64,000 nt of DNA, taken from Rodentibacter heidelbergensis. GTDB lineage: Bacteria; Pseudomonadota; Gammaproteobacteria; Enterobacterales; Pasteurellaceae. Where the stretch lies: the NCBI RefSeq assembly GCF_002000125.1, contig NZ_MLHH01000003.1:124001-188000 (forward strand), given 5' to 3'. A program made the translations under genes and the position numbers. Under the pieces are notes generated by a model. The model was given only the letters and a program-made list of their open reading frames with translations, did not search any database and was not told the origin of the DNA. Shown here in pieces: positions 9,965-20,371 of this stretch. Within the stretch, counting starts at the first letter, position 1. Every line of letters starts with the position of its first letter.

Positions 9965-11791
9965 CTAACTTTTTAAGGTTTCATAAATAGTTTCTGCCAA
10001 TTTTTTCGAAATTCCCGGAACAGAGGCAATTTCATCCAATGTGGCCTTTTTCACTCCTTGTAAACCGCCAAGGTATTTCAACAGCGCTTGACGGCGTTTT
10101 GCGCCAACCCCTTCAATGGTTTCCAAGCCACTTTGAGTAAAAGCATTTTGCCGTTTTTTGCGGTGTCCGCTAATAGCATGATGGTGGCTTTCATCACGAA
10201 TATGTTGGATTAAATGCAGAGCCAAACTGTCATCGGGCAAATGAATTTCACGATGTTGTTTACTGATAATCAACACCTCCTGCCCGGCTCGGCGATCGAC
10301 TCCTTTCGCCACGCCAATTAAGTGCGGTCGATTTTTATCCCATTTTACATTCAAATTCTGAAATACATCCAAAGCACGGTTGAGCTGCCCTTTTCCACCA
10401 TCAATAAAGATCACATCAGGAATTTTGTCTTCTTCCAAATCACGGTCATAGCGTTTTTTGAGCGCCTGCTCCATTGCGGCATAATCATCCCCCCCAGTAA
10501 TGCCTTCAATATTAAATCGGCGATAATCGGATTTTAATGGGCCTTCTTGATTAAATACCACGCAAGATGCCACTGTTTGATTTCCCATGGTATGACTAAT
10601 ATCAAAACATTCCATTCGCTTAATTTCCGACATCCCCAATAATTCGCATAATGCCTGATAACGCTCGGCCATTCGTGAGGATTGCTTGAGTTGGGTTGCA
10701 AGCGCGGCTTTGGCATTCACCTGTGCCAGTTGCAGATATTTTCCTTTATCCCCTTTCACTTTTTCTTGGATCATCACTTTTCTGCCGGCTTGTTCTGTGA
10801 GCAGGGTTTCTAATTCCGCTTTTTCCCTGAGTTTGCGATCCACAATAATGCTATTTGGAATCGTTCTGCCTTGATGCCCTTGCAAATAAAATTGCCCTAC
10901 AAAGGTTTCCGTTAGCTCGGAAAGATCCGTATTGGCCGGCACTTTAGGGAAATAACTCCGATTACCCAACACTTTTCCCTGGCGGATAAACATCACTTGC
11001 ACACAAGCCAACCCTTGTTGATAGGCAATGGACATAATGTCCATATCATCTAACCGCTCATTCGATACAAATTGTTTTTCAATCACCGATCGCACTGTTT
11101 GGATTTGATCCCGATAACGTGCAGCCTGCTCAAAATCCAACTCACGGCTAGCCTGATCCATTTTGCCAATTAAATAATCCAACACTTGTTGATCTTTACC
11201 TTGTAAAAATAAACGTGCCAATTCCACTTGTTGTGAATAGTCTTCATCAGTGACATAGCCTGCAATACAAGGTGCAGAACAACGCCCGATTTGATATTGC
11301 AAACAAGGGCGTGAACGATTTCTATAAACGGAGTTTTCACACTGTCGTACCGGAAATAATTTTTGCAGCAAAGATAAGGTTTCCCGCACCGCCCCGGCAT
11401 GGGGATAAGGGCCAAAATATTCACCGGCAATTTTTTTCGCCCCTCGGTAAGCCGTTATACGGGGGTGATGTTCTTTGGTTAATAAGATAAAAGGATAGGA
11501 TTTATCATCACGCAACAGCACATTATAACGGGGCTGATAAAGCTTGATGAAATTGTGTTCCAACAATAAGGCTTCCGTTTCAGAAGAGGTGATCGTGGTG
11601 TCAATATGATGAATGGAAGCAACCAAGGCTTCGGTTTTTTTACTGCTGAGATTGGAACGGAAATAGCTCGACAGGCGCTTTTTTAAATCTTTCGCTTTTC
11701 CCACATAAATCACCTGATCTTTATCGTCATACATACGATAAACACCCGGTTCATGGGAAACCGTTGTCAGAAATTTTTTTGCATCAAACAT
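9965..11791 (-). CDS. uvrC: UvrABC excinuclease subunit C
   Basis: Makes both incisions in nucleotide excision repair after UvrB loads on damage. At 608 aa it is full length (E. coli 610). Domains in order: GIY-YIG nuclease ([19 protein letters not shown], about residues 15-33), UvrB-binding UVR motif ([14 protein letters not shown], about 205-220), RNase H-like C-terminal nuclease ([10 protein letters not shown] and DGGKGQL), and a tandem helix-hairpin-helix ([18 protein letters not shown]). The ATG at 11791 lies one base after the kdsB stop, so the genes are almost certainly co-transcribed. High confidence. Confidence 0.98.
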   Translation of the reverse strand: MFDAKKFLTTVSHEPGVYRMYDDKDQVIYVGKAKDLKKRLSSYFRSNLSSKKTEALVASIHHIDTTITSSETEALLLEHNFIKLYQPRYNVLLRDDKSYPFILLTKEHHPRITAYRGAKKIAGEYFGPYPHAGAVRETLSLLQKLFPVRQCENSVYRNRSRPCLQYQIGRCSAPCIAGYVTDEDYSQQVELARLFLQGKDQQVLDYLIGKMDQASRELDFEQAARYRDQIQTVRSVIEKQFVSNERLDDMDIMSIAYQQGLACVQVMFIRQGKVLGNRSYFPKVPANTDLSELTETFVGQFYLQGHQGRTIPNSIIVDRKLREKAELETLLTEQAGRKVMIQEKVKGDKGKYLQLAQVNAKAALATQLKQSSRMAERYQALCELLGMSEIKRMECFDISHTMGNQTVASCVVFNQEGPLKSDYRRFNIEGITGGDDYAAMEQALKKRYDRDLEEDKIPDVIFIDGGKGQLNRALDVFQNLNVKWDKNRPHLIGVAKGVDRRAGQEVLIISKQHREIHLPDDSLALHLIQHIRDESHHHAISGHRKKRQNAFTQSGLETIEGVGAKRRQALLKYLGGLQGVKKATLDEIASVPGISKKLAETIYETLKS

Positions 11792-11792
11792 C

Positions 11793-12557
11793 TTAATTCG
11801 CCGTTAAAATCGACCGCACTTTTTCCAAATCTTCAGGCGTATCCACCCCGACTGCCGGCACTTCTTTTGCCAGTTCCACATGGATTTTTTCACCATTCCA
11901 CAGCACTCGTAATTGTTCCAGTTTTTCTAAATTTTCTAACTGTGTCGGCGACCATTGCACATATTTTTTAATAAAACCGGCACGATAAGCATAAAGACCG
12001 ATATGGCGTAAATACACATTCGCCAACGTGGCTTTTGTGATCTCTTGCAAGCCTATAAATTGATCCCGATCGTAAGGAATGACGGAACGGGAAAAATACA
12101 GCACATAGCCGTCTTTGTCCGTTACCACTTTGACGACATTCGGATTAAATAATTCTTCCGCTTCATTAATTTTCACAGCAAGGGTTGCCATATTCACATT
12201 AAACTTGGCTAAGTTTTCCGCCACCTGACGAACAATAACAGGAGGAATAAGGGGTTCATCTCCTTGAATATTGACGATAATTTCATCATCGGAAATCGCC
12301 AGTTTTTCTACCACTTCAGCCAAACGTTCTGTTCCGGAATTATGATGTTCGGATGTTAAACAAACTTCTGCCCCAAAGCCTTGTGCAACGGAGGCAACAT
12401 TTTCGTTATCCGTAGCAATAATCACACGGTTTGCCCCCGATTGCTGTGCTTTTTCAAAGACATGTTGAATCATCGGTTTTCCGGCAATTTCTGCAAGGGG
12501 TTTCCCCGGCAAACGGGAGGAGGCAAAACGGGCGGGGATAATCACAGTAAATGACAT
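11793..12557 (-). CDS. kdsB: CMP-KDO synthetase (3-deoxy-manno-octulosonate cytidylyltransferase)
   Basis: Activates KDO with CTP to CMP-KDO, the donor for the inner core sugar of lipooligosaccharide. The 254-aa product starts with the nucleotide-binding motif [18 protein letters not shown] (residues 7-24) and has [12 protein letters not shown] and the [15 protein letters not shown] segment typical of KdsB. It comes after ycaR and lpxK on the same strand, so lipid A kinase and KDO activation are grouped. High confidence. Confidence 0.97.
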   Translation of the reverse strand: MSFTVIIPARFASSRLPGKPLAEIAGKPMIQHVFEKAQQSGANRVIIATDNENVASVAQGFGAEVCLTSEHHNSGTERLAEVVEKLAISDDEIIVNIQGDEPLIPPVIVRQVAENLAKFNVNMATLAVKINEAEELFNPNVVKVVTDKDGYVLYFSRSVIPYDRDQFIGLQEITKATLANVYLRHIGLYAYRAGFIKKYVQWSPTQLENLEKLEQLRVLWNGEKIHVELAKEVPAVGVDTPEDLEKVRSILTAN

Positions 12558-12607
12558 AAACTCTTCCTTTTGACTTTTAACTATTCTCAGGCATTTAAAT
12601 TTAAACG

Positions 12608-12787
12608 TTAATCCGTCATCTTCTCTGCTTTTTCCGCTACTAACAGCGGCACACCGTTTTCAATGGGATAAGCCAACTGTTCATAGCGACAAAGAAAGCG
12701 TTGATTTTTAGCATCATATTGCAAGCGAGCCAAACAACGGGGACAGGCGATCACTTCAAGCAATCTTGGATTAAGCGGTTCAGACAC
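12608..12787 (-). CDS. ycaR: YcaR/Trm112-like small zinc-ribbon protein (UPF0434)
   Basis: A 59-aa protein read from a GTG start at 12787: [20 protein letters not shown], then a body with [20 protein letters not shown], ending AEKMTD before TAA. CPRC at residues 15-18 and Cys33 match the YcaR family, which resembles eukaryotic Trm112 zinc-ribbon proteins. AGGAG lies about ten bases before the GTG. The gene sits between lpxK and kdsB, the same place as in E. coli (lpxK-ycaR-kdsB), which supports the call. Molecular function is not established; a partner role for a methyltransferase is only a family analogy. Confidence 0.9.
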   Translation of the reverse strand: MSEPLNPRLLEVIACPRCLARLQYDAKNQRFLCRYEQLAYPIENGVPLLVAEKAEKMTD

Positions 12788-12792
12788 TTTTA

Positions 12793-12862
12793 TATCGCTC
12801 CTCTATTTTTGTATCGTTTCACTCTTTTTATATCGTTCCATTCTTTTTATATCGTTTCACTA
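12793..12862. repeat. 19-bp tandem repeat over the lpxK 3' end
   Basis: Units of 19 bp at 12812-12830 and 12831-12849 are near-identical (TATCGTTTCACTCTTTTTA and TATCGTTCCATTCTTTTTA). A diverged copy is at 12793-12811 and a partial fourth begins at 12850. The array covers the last lpxK codons, its stop codon and the ycaR leader. Nineteen is not a multiple of three, so a change in copy number would change the lpxK C-terminus. Confidence 0.85.
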
Positions 12863-13835
12863 GCACTTCTATTTTTTCCCAAAAGTGCGGTAAGTTTTCA
12901 CCTTGTTTTTCCGCTTCCACCACTTCGGCCACCACCGGTACATACCACCAGTTTTCTTGCGCAAAGGCTTGGCATTTTACCGCATCTTTTTCTGTCATAA
13001 ATAGCGGTTGATTTTGCGGAAATTTTTCCAATTGTGAGTCATTAAAATGTTGATGATCTTGGAAACTTTGGGTTTGTATTAGGGTTATCCCTAATTTTTC
13101 CAACATGGTGAAAAAACGTGGCGGATGGCCTATACCGGCAATGGCAGAGCCTGATTGAAAATCATTCAAAGGGCGTTTTTCATTGGTTTTTAAGTTAATC
13201 GCATAATGAGGCACTAAGGTCATCACCGCATCGGAATATTGATTTTTACCGCCATTGGTAATCACAAAATCCACGGTTTTTAACCGACTTGGCAATTCAC
13301 GCAAAGGGCCGGCAGGTAGCACAAAGCCATTACCAAGAGCACGTTCAGCGTCCATCACCACAATTTCTATATCTCGTTGTAATTGATAATGTTGTAGTCC
13401 GTCATCGGAAATAATGATGTCGCAATCACTGTGTGCCAAAAGTCGTTCAATCGCTTGTCGGCGGTTCGGTGAAATCACCACCGGCACACCGGTACGTTGT
13501 GCGATAAGAACCGGTTCATCGCCCCCCTCAAAGGGATCAGTCTTTGCTGTCACCAATAAAGGATAGGTTTTCGCATGGCTACCATAACCACGGGAAATCA
13601 CCCCAACCTGCAATCCCCGTTTTTTTATTTCTTCCACCAGCCACACCACCACCGGTGTTTTTCCGTTCCCCCCAACGGATAAATTCCCTACAATCACCAC
13701 CGGTTTAGGGGCGCGATAGGAAGCCTTCAGCCCAAGAGAAAACAAGAGAGCACGAATTTGGCTAATTAACCAAAATAACAGTGAAAACGGCAGAAGAAGC
13801 CAAGCAAGTTTTGAGTTGGAGTACCAGAAAGACAT
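12828..13835 (-). CDS. lpxK: Tetraacyldisaccharide 4'-kinase
   Basis: Phosphorylates the 4' position of the tetraacyldisaccharide to make lipid IVA, at the cytoplasmic face of the inner membrane. At 335 aa it is close to family length. It has an N-terminal membrane anchor (about residues 10-35) and the P-loop [11 protein letters not shown] (50-60). [16 protein letters not shown] and a late MTEKDAVKC also match LpxK. The last residues, KRYKKNGTI, are encoded by the 19-bp tandem repeat. In many gammaproteobacteria lpxK directly follows msbA; here a toxin-antitoxin pair lies between them. Confidence 0.96.
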   Translation of the reverse strand: MSFWYSNSKLAWLLLPFSLLFWLISQIRALLFSLGLKASYRAPKPVVIVGNLSVGGNGKTPVVVWLVEEIKKRGLQVGVISRGYGSHAKTYPLLVTAKTDPFEGGDEPVLIAQRTGVPVVISPNRRQAIERLLAHSDCDIIISDDGLQHYQLQRDIEIVVMDAERALGNGFVLPAGPLRELPSRLKTVDFVITNGGKNQYSDAVMTLVPHYAINLKTNEKRPLNDFQSGSAIAGIGHPPRFFTMLEKLGITLIQTQSFQDHQHFNDSQLEKFPQNQPLFMTEKDAVKCQAFAQENWWYVPVVAEVVEAEKQGENLPHFWEKIEVLVKRYKKNGTI

Positions 13836-13877
13836 AATGAAGCCCTGCTCACATAATAGGCACTAATCCCTATTCAT

Positions 13878-14162
13878 TTAATAAGAATTTTGTTTTGATG
13901 ATTTGAAATCAATAATATAAACACGCTCACGACCAATTAGAAATTTCACTTGATATTTTCCATTTAAAATTGAAATTTCTTTTTTCTCTCTTAAACGGTA
14001 AATATCCGTTGTAAAAGAAAGTTTATCCACTTCACTTTTTATCGCATCATAAAAATTTTCAGCAATAATGGCATTTTGTGATTGCTGTAAAATATATTTT
14101 GCTTGATTTAACAATTTATTTTCAGCAATGCTATACCAGCGAATTTGATAATCAAATCTCAT
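13878..14162 (-). CDS. RelE/ParE-type toxin of a type II toxin-antitoxin pair
   Basis: A 94-aa basic protein beginning MRFDYQIRWYSIAENKLLNQ, with a compact alpha/beta pattern and the closing strands KYQVKFLIGRERVYIIDFKS expected of RelE/ParE toxins. An in-frame TTG (14165) directly precedes the ATG. I chose the ATG at 14162, which overlaps the antitoxin end by 11 bases, as in many TA operons. Members are usually ribosome-dependent mRNA endonucleases or gyrase poisons; which applies is not visible. It sits between msbA and lpxK on the same strand, so it may be co-transcribed with essential lipid A genes. Family call moderately confident. Confidence 0.72.
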   Translation of the reverse strand: MRFDYQIRWYSIAENKLLNQAKYILQQSQNAIIAENFYDAIKSEVDKLSFTTDIYRLREKKEISILNGKYQVKFLIGRERVYIIDFKSSKQNSY

Positions 14163-14322
14163 CAAGGTTGAGAACCTTTTTTAAGTTTTCCATCACTTCA
14201 TGATGAGGTTTTGTTTCAAGCTTGCCACTTTCTAATTGTTCTAGCAAATGCTGTTCTTCACCGGTATAAAAAGAGGATTTCTCTTTCAACAAGTCGTCCT
14301 TTGGTAACACAATTTGCATCAT
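14152..14322 (-). CDS. Small antitoxin partner of the RelE/ParE-type toxin
   Basis: A 56-aa ORF from ATG 14322: MMQIVLPKDDLLKEKSSFYT, then a Glu/Leu-rich helix (GEEQHLLEQLESGK) and a C-terminal segment ending LKKVLNLDEI before TGA. GGGAG lies about five bases before the ATG. It overlaps the toxin start by 11 bases and comes first, the usual antitoxin-toxin order. It is acidic and mostly helical; I see no clear ribbon-helix-helix or HTH domain. The antitoxin call rests on position, size and overlap rather than a recognised family. Confidence 0.65.
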   Translation of the reverse strand: MMQIVLPKDDLLKEKSSFYTGEEQHLLEQLESGKLETKPHHEVMENLKKVLNLDEI

Positions 14323-14357
14323 GATTTCTCCCTTTTATGATCTCAAATAATCTATGA

Positions 14358-16121
14358 TTACCCGCTAAACTGCATACTATGTAATTGTTTATAAGCGCCC
14401 TCTAAGGCGAGCAGTTCGTGGTGATTACCCCGCTCACGAATTTCGCCGTGTTCAATCACTAAAATTTCGTCGGCATTCTCAATTGTCGATAAGCGGTGCG
14501 CTATCACCAAGACGGTACGATCTTTTTTCAGTTCATCCAGTGCCAGTTGAATTGCTCTTTCAGATTCCGTATCAAGGGCTGAGGTGGCTTCATCTAAAAT
14601 TAATACAGGAGAATTGCGCAATAAGGCCCGAGCAATGGCTAAACGCTGGCGTTGCCCACCGGATAAACTCGCCCCATTTTCACCGATGACGGTATCAAAA
14701 CCTTGCGGTAATTTTTCAATAAATTCTAAGGCATAAGCCGCTTTGGCAGCAGCAATAATTTCTTCACGGGTGTATTTATCTTTTGCCGCATAAGCGATAT
14801 TGTTCGCAATCGTATCGTTAAACAAATGCACTTGTTGTGAAACCACCGCACAATTTTGACGCAAATTGGATAAACGGTAATCTTGAATATTCACGCCATC
14901 AAGCAAAATTTCACCTTGTGAAATATCGTAGAAACGGGTAACCAGATTGGCAATCGTGGATTTCCCTGAACCGGAACGTCCCACCAATGCCACCGTTTTA
15001 CCTGCCGGAATGTTGAACGAAATGTTATTTAATGCAAGCTCTTCTTTCCCTTCATAAGCAAAACTTACATTTTTAAATTCCAAGTTCCCTTTTGCCGGTT
15101 CTGCTTTGTAACTCCCGTTATCTTTTTCCGGTTCTAAATCTAAAATGGCAAATAGGGTTTGGCAAGCCGCCATGCCTCGTTGAAACTGAGCATTAACATT
15201 CGTTAAAGATTTTAGCGGACGCATCATAGCAAGCATTGAAGAAAACACCACTGTAAAAGCACCGGCACTTAAATGATCATCAGCAATTAACGGGGTGGTC
15301 GCTAAATAAAGTACGGCGGCTAAAGCAAGAGAGGCAATAATTTGCACCACCGGATCAGAAATCGCATCGGCGGTCACCATTTTCATCCCTTTACGGCGCA
15401 TATCGTTACTCACCTGATTAAAACGTTCTTCTTCCACATACTGCCCCCCAAAAGAAAGCACCACTTTATGCCCTTTTAACATTTGTTCTGTGGTAGAAGT
15501 GAGTTCTCCCATGGAGTCTTGTAAATTTTTACTGAGTCTACGGAAGATTTTCGACACAATCCGAATCAGCACGGCGATAATCGGCCCGATCACAAACAGC
15601 ACCAAGGTTAATTCCCAGCTGGTGTAAAACATCACGGCAAGTAAGGAAAGAATATACGCCCCTTCCCGCACAATAGTGACTAAGGAATTGGAAGAAGAAT
15701 TGGCGATCATTTCGGAATCATAGGTAATTCGGGAAAGCAATTTTCCTGCAGGGTGACGATCAAAAAAGCTGACCGGCATAAACATCAAATGTTTAAATAA
15801 TCGGCGACGCATTGTCATCACCACTTTGCCGGACACCCAAGCCAAACAATAGTTGGAGATAAAGCTACTCAATCCACGCAAAAAAATCATTCCTACCACA
15901 ACAAAGGCCATGGTTTTCAAAAAAGAATGATCTGTTTTACCAAATCCCTCATCAAGTAAGGGTTTTAATAAATAAATTAAGCCAGAATCCGCTAACGCAT
16001 TGAGCACAAGTGCCACTGCCGCTACCACTAATCCTGATTTGAAAGGCTTAATCATTGGCCACAAACGCTTGAAAGTTTGCATTGTGGAGAGGTCTTTATC
16101 TTGCATTTTTTGATCTTGCAT
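14358..16121 (-). CDS. msbA: Lipid A export ATP-binding/permease MsbA
   Basis: Homodimeric ABC transporter that flips lipid A-core across the inner membrane. Taking ATG 16121 gives 587 aa ([20 protein letters not shown]). GGAAG lies nine bases upstream, a better fit than the ATG two codons earlier or the far upstream start that overlaps comEC. Six transmembrane helices occupy about residues 25-310. The nucleotide-binding domain carries Walker [10 protein letters not shown], signature [16 protein letters not shown], Walker [13 protein letters not shown] and the switch His in VIAHRLST. It follows comEC closely. The downstream neighbour is a toxin-antitoxin pair and then lpxK. Confidence 0.97.
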   Translation of the reverse strand: MQDQKMQDKDLSTMQTFKRLWPMIKPFKSGLVVAAVALVLNALADSGLIYLLKPLLDEGFGKTDHSFLKTMAFVVVGMIFLRGLSSFISNYCLAWVSGKVVMTMRRRLFKHLMFMPVSFFDRHPAGKLLSRITYDSEMIANSSSNSLVTIVREGAYILSLLAVMFYTSWELTLVLFVIGPIIAVLIRIVSKIFRRLSKNLQDSMGELTSTTEQMLKGHKVVLSFGGQYVEEERFNQVSNDMRRKGMKMVTADAISDPVVQIIASLALAAVLYLATTPLIADDHLSAGAFTVVFSSMLAMMRPLKSLTNVNAQFQRGMAACQTLFAILDLEPEKDNGSYKAEPAKGNLEFKNVSFAYEGKEELALNNISFNIPAGKTVALVGRSGSGKSTIANLVTRFYDISQGEILLDGVNIQDYRLSNLRQNCAVVSQQVHLFNDTIANNIAYAAKDKYTREEIIAAAKAAYALEFIEKLPQGFDTVIGENGASLSGGQRQRLAIARALLRNSPVLILDEATSALDTESERAIQLALDELKKDRTVLVIAHRLSTIENADEILVIEHGEIRERGNHHELLALEGAYKQLHSMQFSG

Positions 16122-16161
16122 AATCATTATCTTCCGAAAAAAATTCGTCGCATTGTACCTT

Positions 16162-18561
16162 TTATTCTGTTGATAATCCAATCACTCGCACATACCAAGG
16201 TGAAAAAGCCGTTCTTGCCCGATCGATTTTCCACTGTTTTTGGTAAAAGCTCACCCGAATTTGTCCTGATATGGCGGTATTTTCAATATGACTTTGATGG
16301 CGTTTAAGACGTGCAATGACGGCTTGATGAGGAAATTGCCAAGGGTTCCAACGTCCACTTGAAATTATTGCAAGAGTAGGCTTGGTATGAGAAAGCAACA
16401 CCTCACCGGTGGAAGTTTTACTGCCATGATGCCCTACTTGTAGCACATCAATTTTCCCTAAAGTGCGGGCAAAAATCCGTTCATTTTGAATTTCTGCATC
16501 ACCGGTCAGCAAAACTTTATATTTGCCGTCATCCAGAAAAATCACGCACGAATCCGGATTATCCGCCCGTTTTACCGACTTTTGCGGAGATAACACTTGA
16601 AAGCGGATACCTTGCCATTCCCATGCATTGCCTGCCACACAAAAAGTGCGGTCAGTTTCGCCATAGTTTTTTTCCGAAGGGCTGGTTAATGGGATATGGG
16701 GAAAACGCTGTAATATCGCCTTTGCTCCGCCTGAATGATCGTTATCGTCATGGCTTAATATTAATCTATCCAACACAATGCCTTCACGCTGTAAGTAGGG
16801 CAAAATTTCCAACGCTGCCATCGTCCCGCTTTTCCATGCTGCCCCACTATCGTACAAAATCCCTCGACCATTTTTGACAATCAAGGTGGCTAACCCCTGC
16901 CCGACATCTAAGGTATCTAACTGCCAAATGGGTTTGCTATATTGCCGTATCGCCACTGTCAGCAAAGATAAAACTATGATCACCGTTGCTCCCCCTATTG
17001 CCTGTTTTTTCTCAAACGGAGATAACCCATGATGGCTGCTCAGGGTAAAAAATTGTGCGGATTGAGTGATGCCCATTTGCGGAATAGTTGCTTTTTCACG
17101 ATAAAGAAAATGAATGAAGAGAAGAAAAAAGCAAGCTGCCAGTGCAGTGACAATAAAGGAGAGATTGAGAGAAACGCTGAACCAATAGCCTTGAAAAAAA
17201 GCAAGAATTTGTGTCACCCACTCCACAAGGCTATTTGCCCATTGCCAAGAAGAGAATGCACCATTTGTTAACACCGCAAACAAAATCAAAGGGATGAGGA
17301 AAAAACTGTATAAGGGAACGGCAATAAAATTAGCCAAAAAACCATTTAATGAAACACCATTAAATAAGTAGATTTGCAGTGGGGTAAACAATAATAACAA
17401 GCCAAACTGTAAATGAAATATCCCTAAAATCCACCGCACTTTTCTAGAAAAAGGTCGAGAAAAAGGACGATATTGCCATTGAAATAAGGAAAGTGGTACA
17501 TAACGATACCAAATAATCAAGCAACCTACCGCCCCGATAGAAAGCCAAAAACTTGTAGAAAGCGGCATGAGTGGATCGCAAAATAAAAGAAAAGCCACAA
17601 CGCAAATAAAAAGTCGGAAAGGCGAATAATAGTTTCGGGAAAGTTGAAGCCCCAAAACCAGTACCAATGCGGAAATCGCTCGAAAAGTGGGCAGGCTGAT
17701 ACCGGCAAGATAGGCATAGAAAGCGGCAAAAATCACACCACATAACAAAGGGAGAAAAGGAGAAATCAGCCTTGAGGGCAGAAAAAATTGCACGATACGC
17801 ATCAGTAAAAATCCGCCCCCCATTGCCAACCCGATATGTAACCCCGAAATCGCAATTAAATGGGCTGTATTGGTTTGCCGATAAACCTGCCAACGGCTGT
17901 TGTCTAACCATGCTCTTTCACCAAAGGCTAACGCCATCAATAACCCTTGTGATGATAAATCCTCGGTTTGTTTAAGCGCCTGTTGTAATTTTTTCTCTCG
18001 CCATGAAAAATCATCGTCAATTTTAACCGCACTTTTTAAACTTCCAGTGGCAATCACCCTTTTAGAAAAATACCACTGCTGGCGATCAAAACCGCCAAAA
18101 TTTAATCGGGCAGAAAGGGGACGCAGTGCAACAACCCCTTGCCAACGTTCGCCTAAAAAAGGTTTCTCTTTCGCTTTCCAATTAAGAAAAATCCGCTGTG
18201 GTTTTTCCCCAGCTTCTAATGCAGCGCTGACGATGAGCGTTTGATATTCCTGCTGATGTAGGATTTCTTCAATGGTGAAGGATAAGGTCTGTTTTCTCAC
18301 TGCGATTTTCTCAGCTTGATGCAATAAATCCAACGCAAAGGAATGACTGTAACCCAATGCCAATATCAGAATATTCAAATGTAGCCCAATGCGAGCGAAA
18401 CCCCATTTTTTGAACCAGTATAAACACCCCGTGACAAAGCTTAGGATACCATTGCACCACAACATGGTTTTTCCTGTGATAAGCATAAAATCAGGTAAGA
18501 ACACTAATGATAATGACGCCACAATCAGACTTGTAGCAAAGGTAAACACAGTCAAGGGCAT
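16162..18561 (-). CDS. comEC: DNA uptake channel protein ComEC/Rec2
   Basis: Inner membrane channel that passes single-stranded DNA into the cytoplasm during natural transformation. From ATG 18561 it is 799 aa; a TTG at 18582 would add seven residues, and neither start has a clear ribosome site. It has N-terminal membrane helices, an OB-like loop (about residues 100-190), the Competence core starting [19 protein letters not shown], many helices, and a C-terminal metallo-beta-lactamase-like domain with [11 protein letters not shown] and TGDAE. The CRP-S site at 18635-18656 places it in the Sxy/CRP competence regulon. Homologue of H. influenzae rec2. Two long overlapping antisense or frame-shifted ORFs here are shadows. 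Confidence 0.96.
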   Translation of the reverse strand: MPLTVFTFATSLIVASLSLVFLPDFMLITGKTMLWCNGILSFVTGCLYWFKKWGFARIGLHLNILILALGYSHSFALDLLHQAEKIAVRKQTLSFTIEEILHQQEYQTLIVSAALEAGEKPQRIFLNWKAKEKPFLGERWQGVVALRPLSARLNFGGFDRQQWYFSKRVIATGSLKSAVKIDDDFSWREKKLQQALKQTEDLSSQGLLMALAFGERAWLDNSRWQVYRQTNTAHLIAISGLHIGLAMGGGFLLMRIVQFFLPSRLISPFLPLLCGVIFAAFYAYLAGISLPTFRAISALVLVLGLQLSRNYYSPFRLFICVVAFLLFCDPLMPLSTSFWLSIGAVGCLIIWYRYVPLSLFQWQYRPFSRPFSRKVRWILGIFHLQFGLLLLFTPLQIYLFNGVSLNGFLANFIAVPLYSFFLIPLILFAVLTNGAFSSWQWANSLVEWVTQILAFFQGYWFSVSLNLSFIVTALAACFFLLFIHFLYREKATIPQMGITQSAQFFTLSSHHGLSPFEKKQAIGGATVIIVLSLLTVAIRQYSKPIWQLDTLDVGQGLATLIVKNGRGILYDSGAAWKSGTMAALEILPYLQREGIVLDRLILSHDDNDHSGGAKAILQRFPHIPLTSPSEKNYGETDRTFCVAGNAWEWQGIRFQVLSPQKSVKRADNPDSCVIFLDDGKYKVLLTGDAEIQNERIFARTLGKIDVLQVGHHGSKTSTGEVLLSHTKPTLAIISSGRWNPWQFPHQAVIARLKRHQSHIENTAISGQIRVSFYQKQWKIDRARTAFSPWYVRVIGLSTE

Positions 18562-18634
18562 AAGGGAAAAATGATGCAACAAAATGTATGAAAACTAGGC
18601 ATTTTGGCCTGAATAGACAATCTTTCCGTATAAA

Positions 18635-18656
18635 TTTTGCGACATTGATCGCAAAA
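18635..18656 (-). promoter_or_regulatory. CRP-S competence operator upstream of comEC
   Basis: TTTTGCGACATTGATCGCAA followed by AA is a 22-bp near-perfect palindrome with TGCGA...TCGCA half sites. These mark the Sxy-dependent CRP-S class in Pasteurellaceae, as opposed to TGTGA...TCACA of ordinary CRP sites. It is centred about 85 bases before the comEC start. It also lies about 170 bases upstream of the divergent dksA, which is not known to be a competence gene. Confidence 0.9.
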
Positions 18657-18680
18657 TAAGATTTTTCTAGGGAAATTTTA

Positions 18681-18788
18681 TTTGCTAAAAGCAAAAACTT
18701 TTGCTATTTATATCGCCCTCAAAAAATCGGGTTCTCAGAAGTCGTGGAGAACAAATGTAAATGATGACAGGAAGTCGTGAACATCACG
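18681..18788 (+). promoter_or_regulatory. dksA upstream region with inverted repeats and leader hairpins
   Basis: AGCAAAA-AC-TTTTGCT (18690-18705) is an inverted repeat that could be an operator. Further down, GTTCTC and GAGAAC (18731-18736 and 18747-18752) pair around a 10-base loop, and CGTGA-ACA-TCACG (18776-18788) forms a second stem. The 9-mer GAAGTCGTG occurs once in each (18738 and 18771). A structured 5' leader for dksA is plausible; no named RNA family recognised. Confidence 0.4.
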
Positions 18789-18818
18789 CTTAAATTCTGT
18801 TCGTATTAGGAGTGAGAG

Positions 18819-19256
18819 ATGTCAAAGACATCGTTAAGTTTATTAGAGCTAGCCGGTGTAAAACCATATCAACCTAAAAAAAATGAAGAATATATGAATG
18901 AGGATCAACGCCTTCACTTCAAAAAAATCTTAACGGCTTGGCACGAACAAATTGTGGAAGAAGCTTCCCGCACAGTTGCTCATATGCAAGATGAGGCGGC
19001 GAACTTTCCTGATCCGGCGGATCGAGCAACGCAGGAAGAAGAATTTAGTTTAGAATTACGCAACCGGGATCGGGAACGTAAATTAATGAAAAAAATCGAA
19101 TACACGCTTAAAAAATTGGATACGGATGATTTCGGCTATTGCGACTCTTGTGGTGAAGAAATCGGAATTCGTCGTTTAGAAGCCCGTCCGACAGCCGATT
19201 TGTGTATCGATTGTAAAACCTTGGCGGAAATCCGTGAAAAACAAGTCGCCGGTTAA
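18819..19256 (+). CDS. dksA: RNA polymerase-binding transcription factor DksA
   Basis: Binds the RNA polymerase secondary channel and works with ppGpp to repress rRNA promoters and activate amino acid biosynthesis promoters during the stringent response. The 145-aa product has the long coiled coil, including the acidic tip [12 protein letters not shown], and the C4 zinc finger CDSCGEEIG...CIDCK. Length is slightly below E. coli (151). AGGAG lies about ten bases before the ATG. A USS-pair terminator follows directly. High confidence. Confidence 0.97.
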   Translation: MSKTSLSLLELAGVKPYQPKKNEEYMNEDQRLHFKKILTAWHEQIVEEASRTVAHMQDEAANFPDPADRATQEEEFSLELRNRDRERKLMKKIEYTLKKLDTDDFGYCDSCGEEIGIRRLEARPTADLCIDCKTLAEIREKQVAG

Positions 19257-19277
19257 TTGATTTAGCGAAAAAATCAG

Positions 19278-19310
19278 AAGTGCGGTAAATATTGACCGCA
19301 CTTTTTTATT
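19278..19310. terminator. Terminator made of inverted uptake signal sequences (after dksA)
   Basis: AAGTGCGGT (19278-19286) and ACCGCACTT (19295-19303) form a 9-bp stem followed by a T-run. Inverted uptake signals used as terminators are a known Pasteurellaceae habit. Confidence 0.88.
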
Positions 19311-19632
19311 GAGATATAGCCTAATAACCACCCGCTTTTAAAAGAAGCCACACCTTTTTATCAAAGTTCTACAAACTATCATTTCGAAAATATTTGAAAA
19401 ATACATCCTATGGGCTAGCCCGTTTTATTTTGTTTAACCCCATCCTCTCCACCTCTTCTCTGCTGATTCAATAAGAATAAAATTTAGCTTCTCCTCCCCT
19501 GTTATTATTTCCTATAAGTAAATAATATTTTAACCAAAAGACTATTTTTCTTTTTATCCTAAAGCGTATGATATGCGCCATTAAACAAGCACGGTGTATA
19601 AACCGTCTTTTAAGTTAATCGAAGGAGTATTT
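19311..19632 (+). other. Gene-free stretch upstream of the pirin-family gene
   Basis: About 320 A/T-rich bases with no ORF I can support. TATGAT at 19567-19572 could be a -10 box, but I see no good -35. GAAGGAG at 19621-19627 is the ribosome site of the next gene. Nothing else stands out. Confidence 0.4.
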
Positions 19633-20355
19633 ATGAAAACTGTATTTCATTCTGCCAATTCTCGTGGTAACGCAGATCATGGTTGGTTAAAAAGCCGTCA
19701 TACTTTTAGTTTTGCTAACTATTATGATCCTGATCGTATTCATTTCGGTGCATTACGGGTGATTAATGATGATTTCGTTGAAGGTGGCCGAGGTTTTGGA
19801 ACACACCCCCATGATAATATGGAGATTATCTCTATTCCACTAAGTGGCGACTTAGCCCATCGTGACAGTATGGGAAATGGTAGTGTGATCCGCCATGGCG
19901 ATATTCAAGTGATGTCGGCCGGCACCGGCATTACTCACAGTGAAATGAACCCGAATGCGAATACCCCGGTAAAATTTTTACAAATTTGGGTGTTTCCGAA
20001 CAAACGTGATGTTACCCCACGTTATCAACAAATCAATATTGCAGAGGGGGCGAAAGCCAATGAGTTCCAACAAATTCTCTCCCCTAATGCGGAAGATGAG
20101 GGCGTGTGGATTCATCAAAATGCGTGGTTCAACTTGGCAAAATTTGATAAAGGCACCGCAAAAGACTATCGCTTACACGATGTGAAAAATGGTGTTTATG
20201 CCTTTGTAATTAAAGGCACGGCAAAAATTGCCGGAGTCTCTCTTGCCGAACGTGACGGACTCGGGGTTTGGGATGTGGAACATTTCAATGTGGAAGCAAC
20301 CGATGATGCGGAAATTTTGTTGATGGAAGTCCCAATGGAACTCACCGTAGCATAA
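19633..20355 (+). CDS. Pirin-family bicupin protein (YhhW-like)
   Basis: A 240-aa pirin/bicupin protein. The start ATG 19633 (MKTVFHSANSRGNADHGWLK) has a strong GAAGGAG five bases upstream; an ATG-proximal extension to 19594 is not supported. The N-terminal cupin has GGRGFGTHPHDNMEIISIPL and AGTGITHSEMN, giving the His-x-His...Glu...His metal set of pirins. The C-terminal half carries the second, degenerate cupin. E. coli YhhW and human pirin show quercetin 2,3-dioxygenase activity in vitro, but the physiological substrate in bacteria is unclear. Monocistronic, between two terminators. Confidence 0.9.
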   Translation: MKTVFHSANSRGNADHGWLKSRHTFSFANYYDPDRIHFGALRVINDDFVEGGRGFGTHPHDNMEIISIPLSGDLAHRDSMGNGSVIRHGDIQVMSAGTGITHSEMNPNANTPVKFLQIWVFPNKRDVTPRYQQINIAEGAKANEFQQILSPNAEDEGVWIHQNAWFNLAKFDKGTAKDYRLHDVKNGVYAFVIKGTAKIAGVSLAERDGLGVWDVEHFNVEATDDAEILLMEVPMELTVA

Positions 20356-20371
20356 ACTGAAACATCAGATC

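Noticed and set aside
17444-17911. 155-aa ORF overlapping comEC on the same strand in another frame
   Set aside because: No family features and wholly inside comEC, whose own frame carries the conserved motifs.
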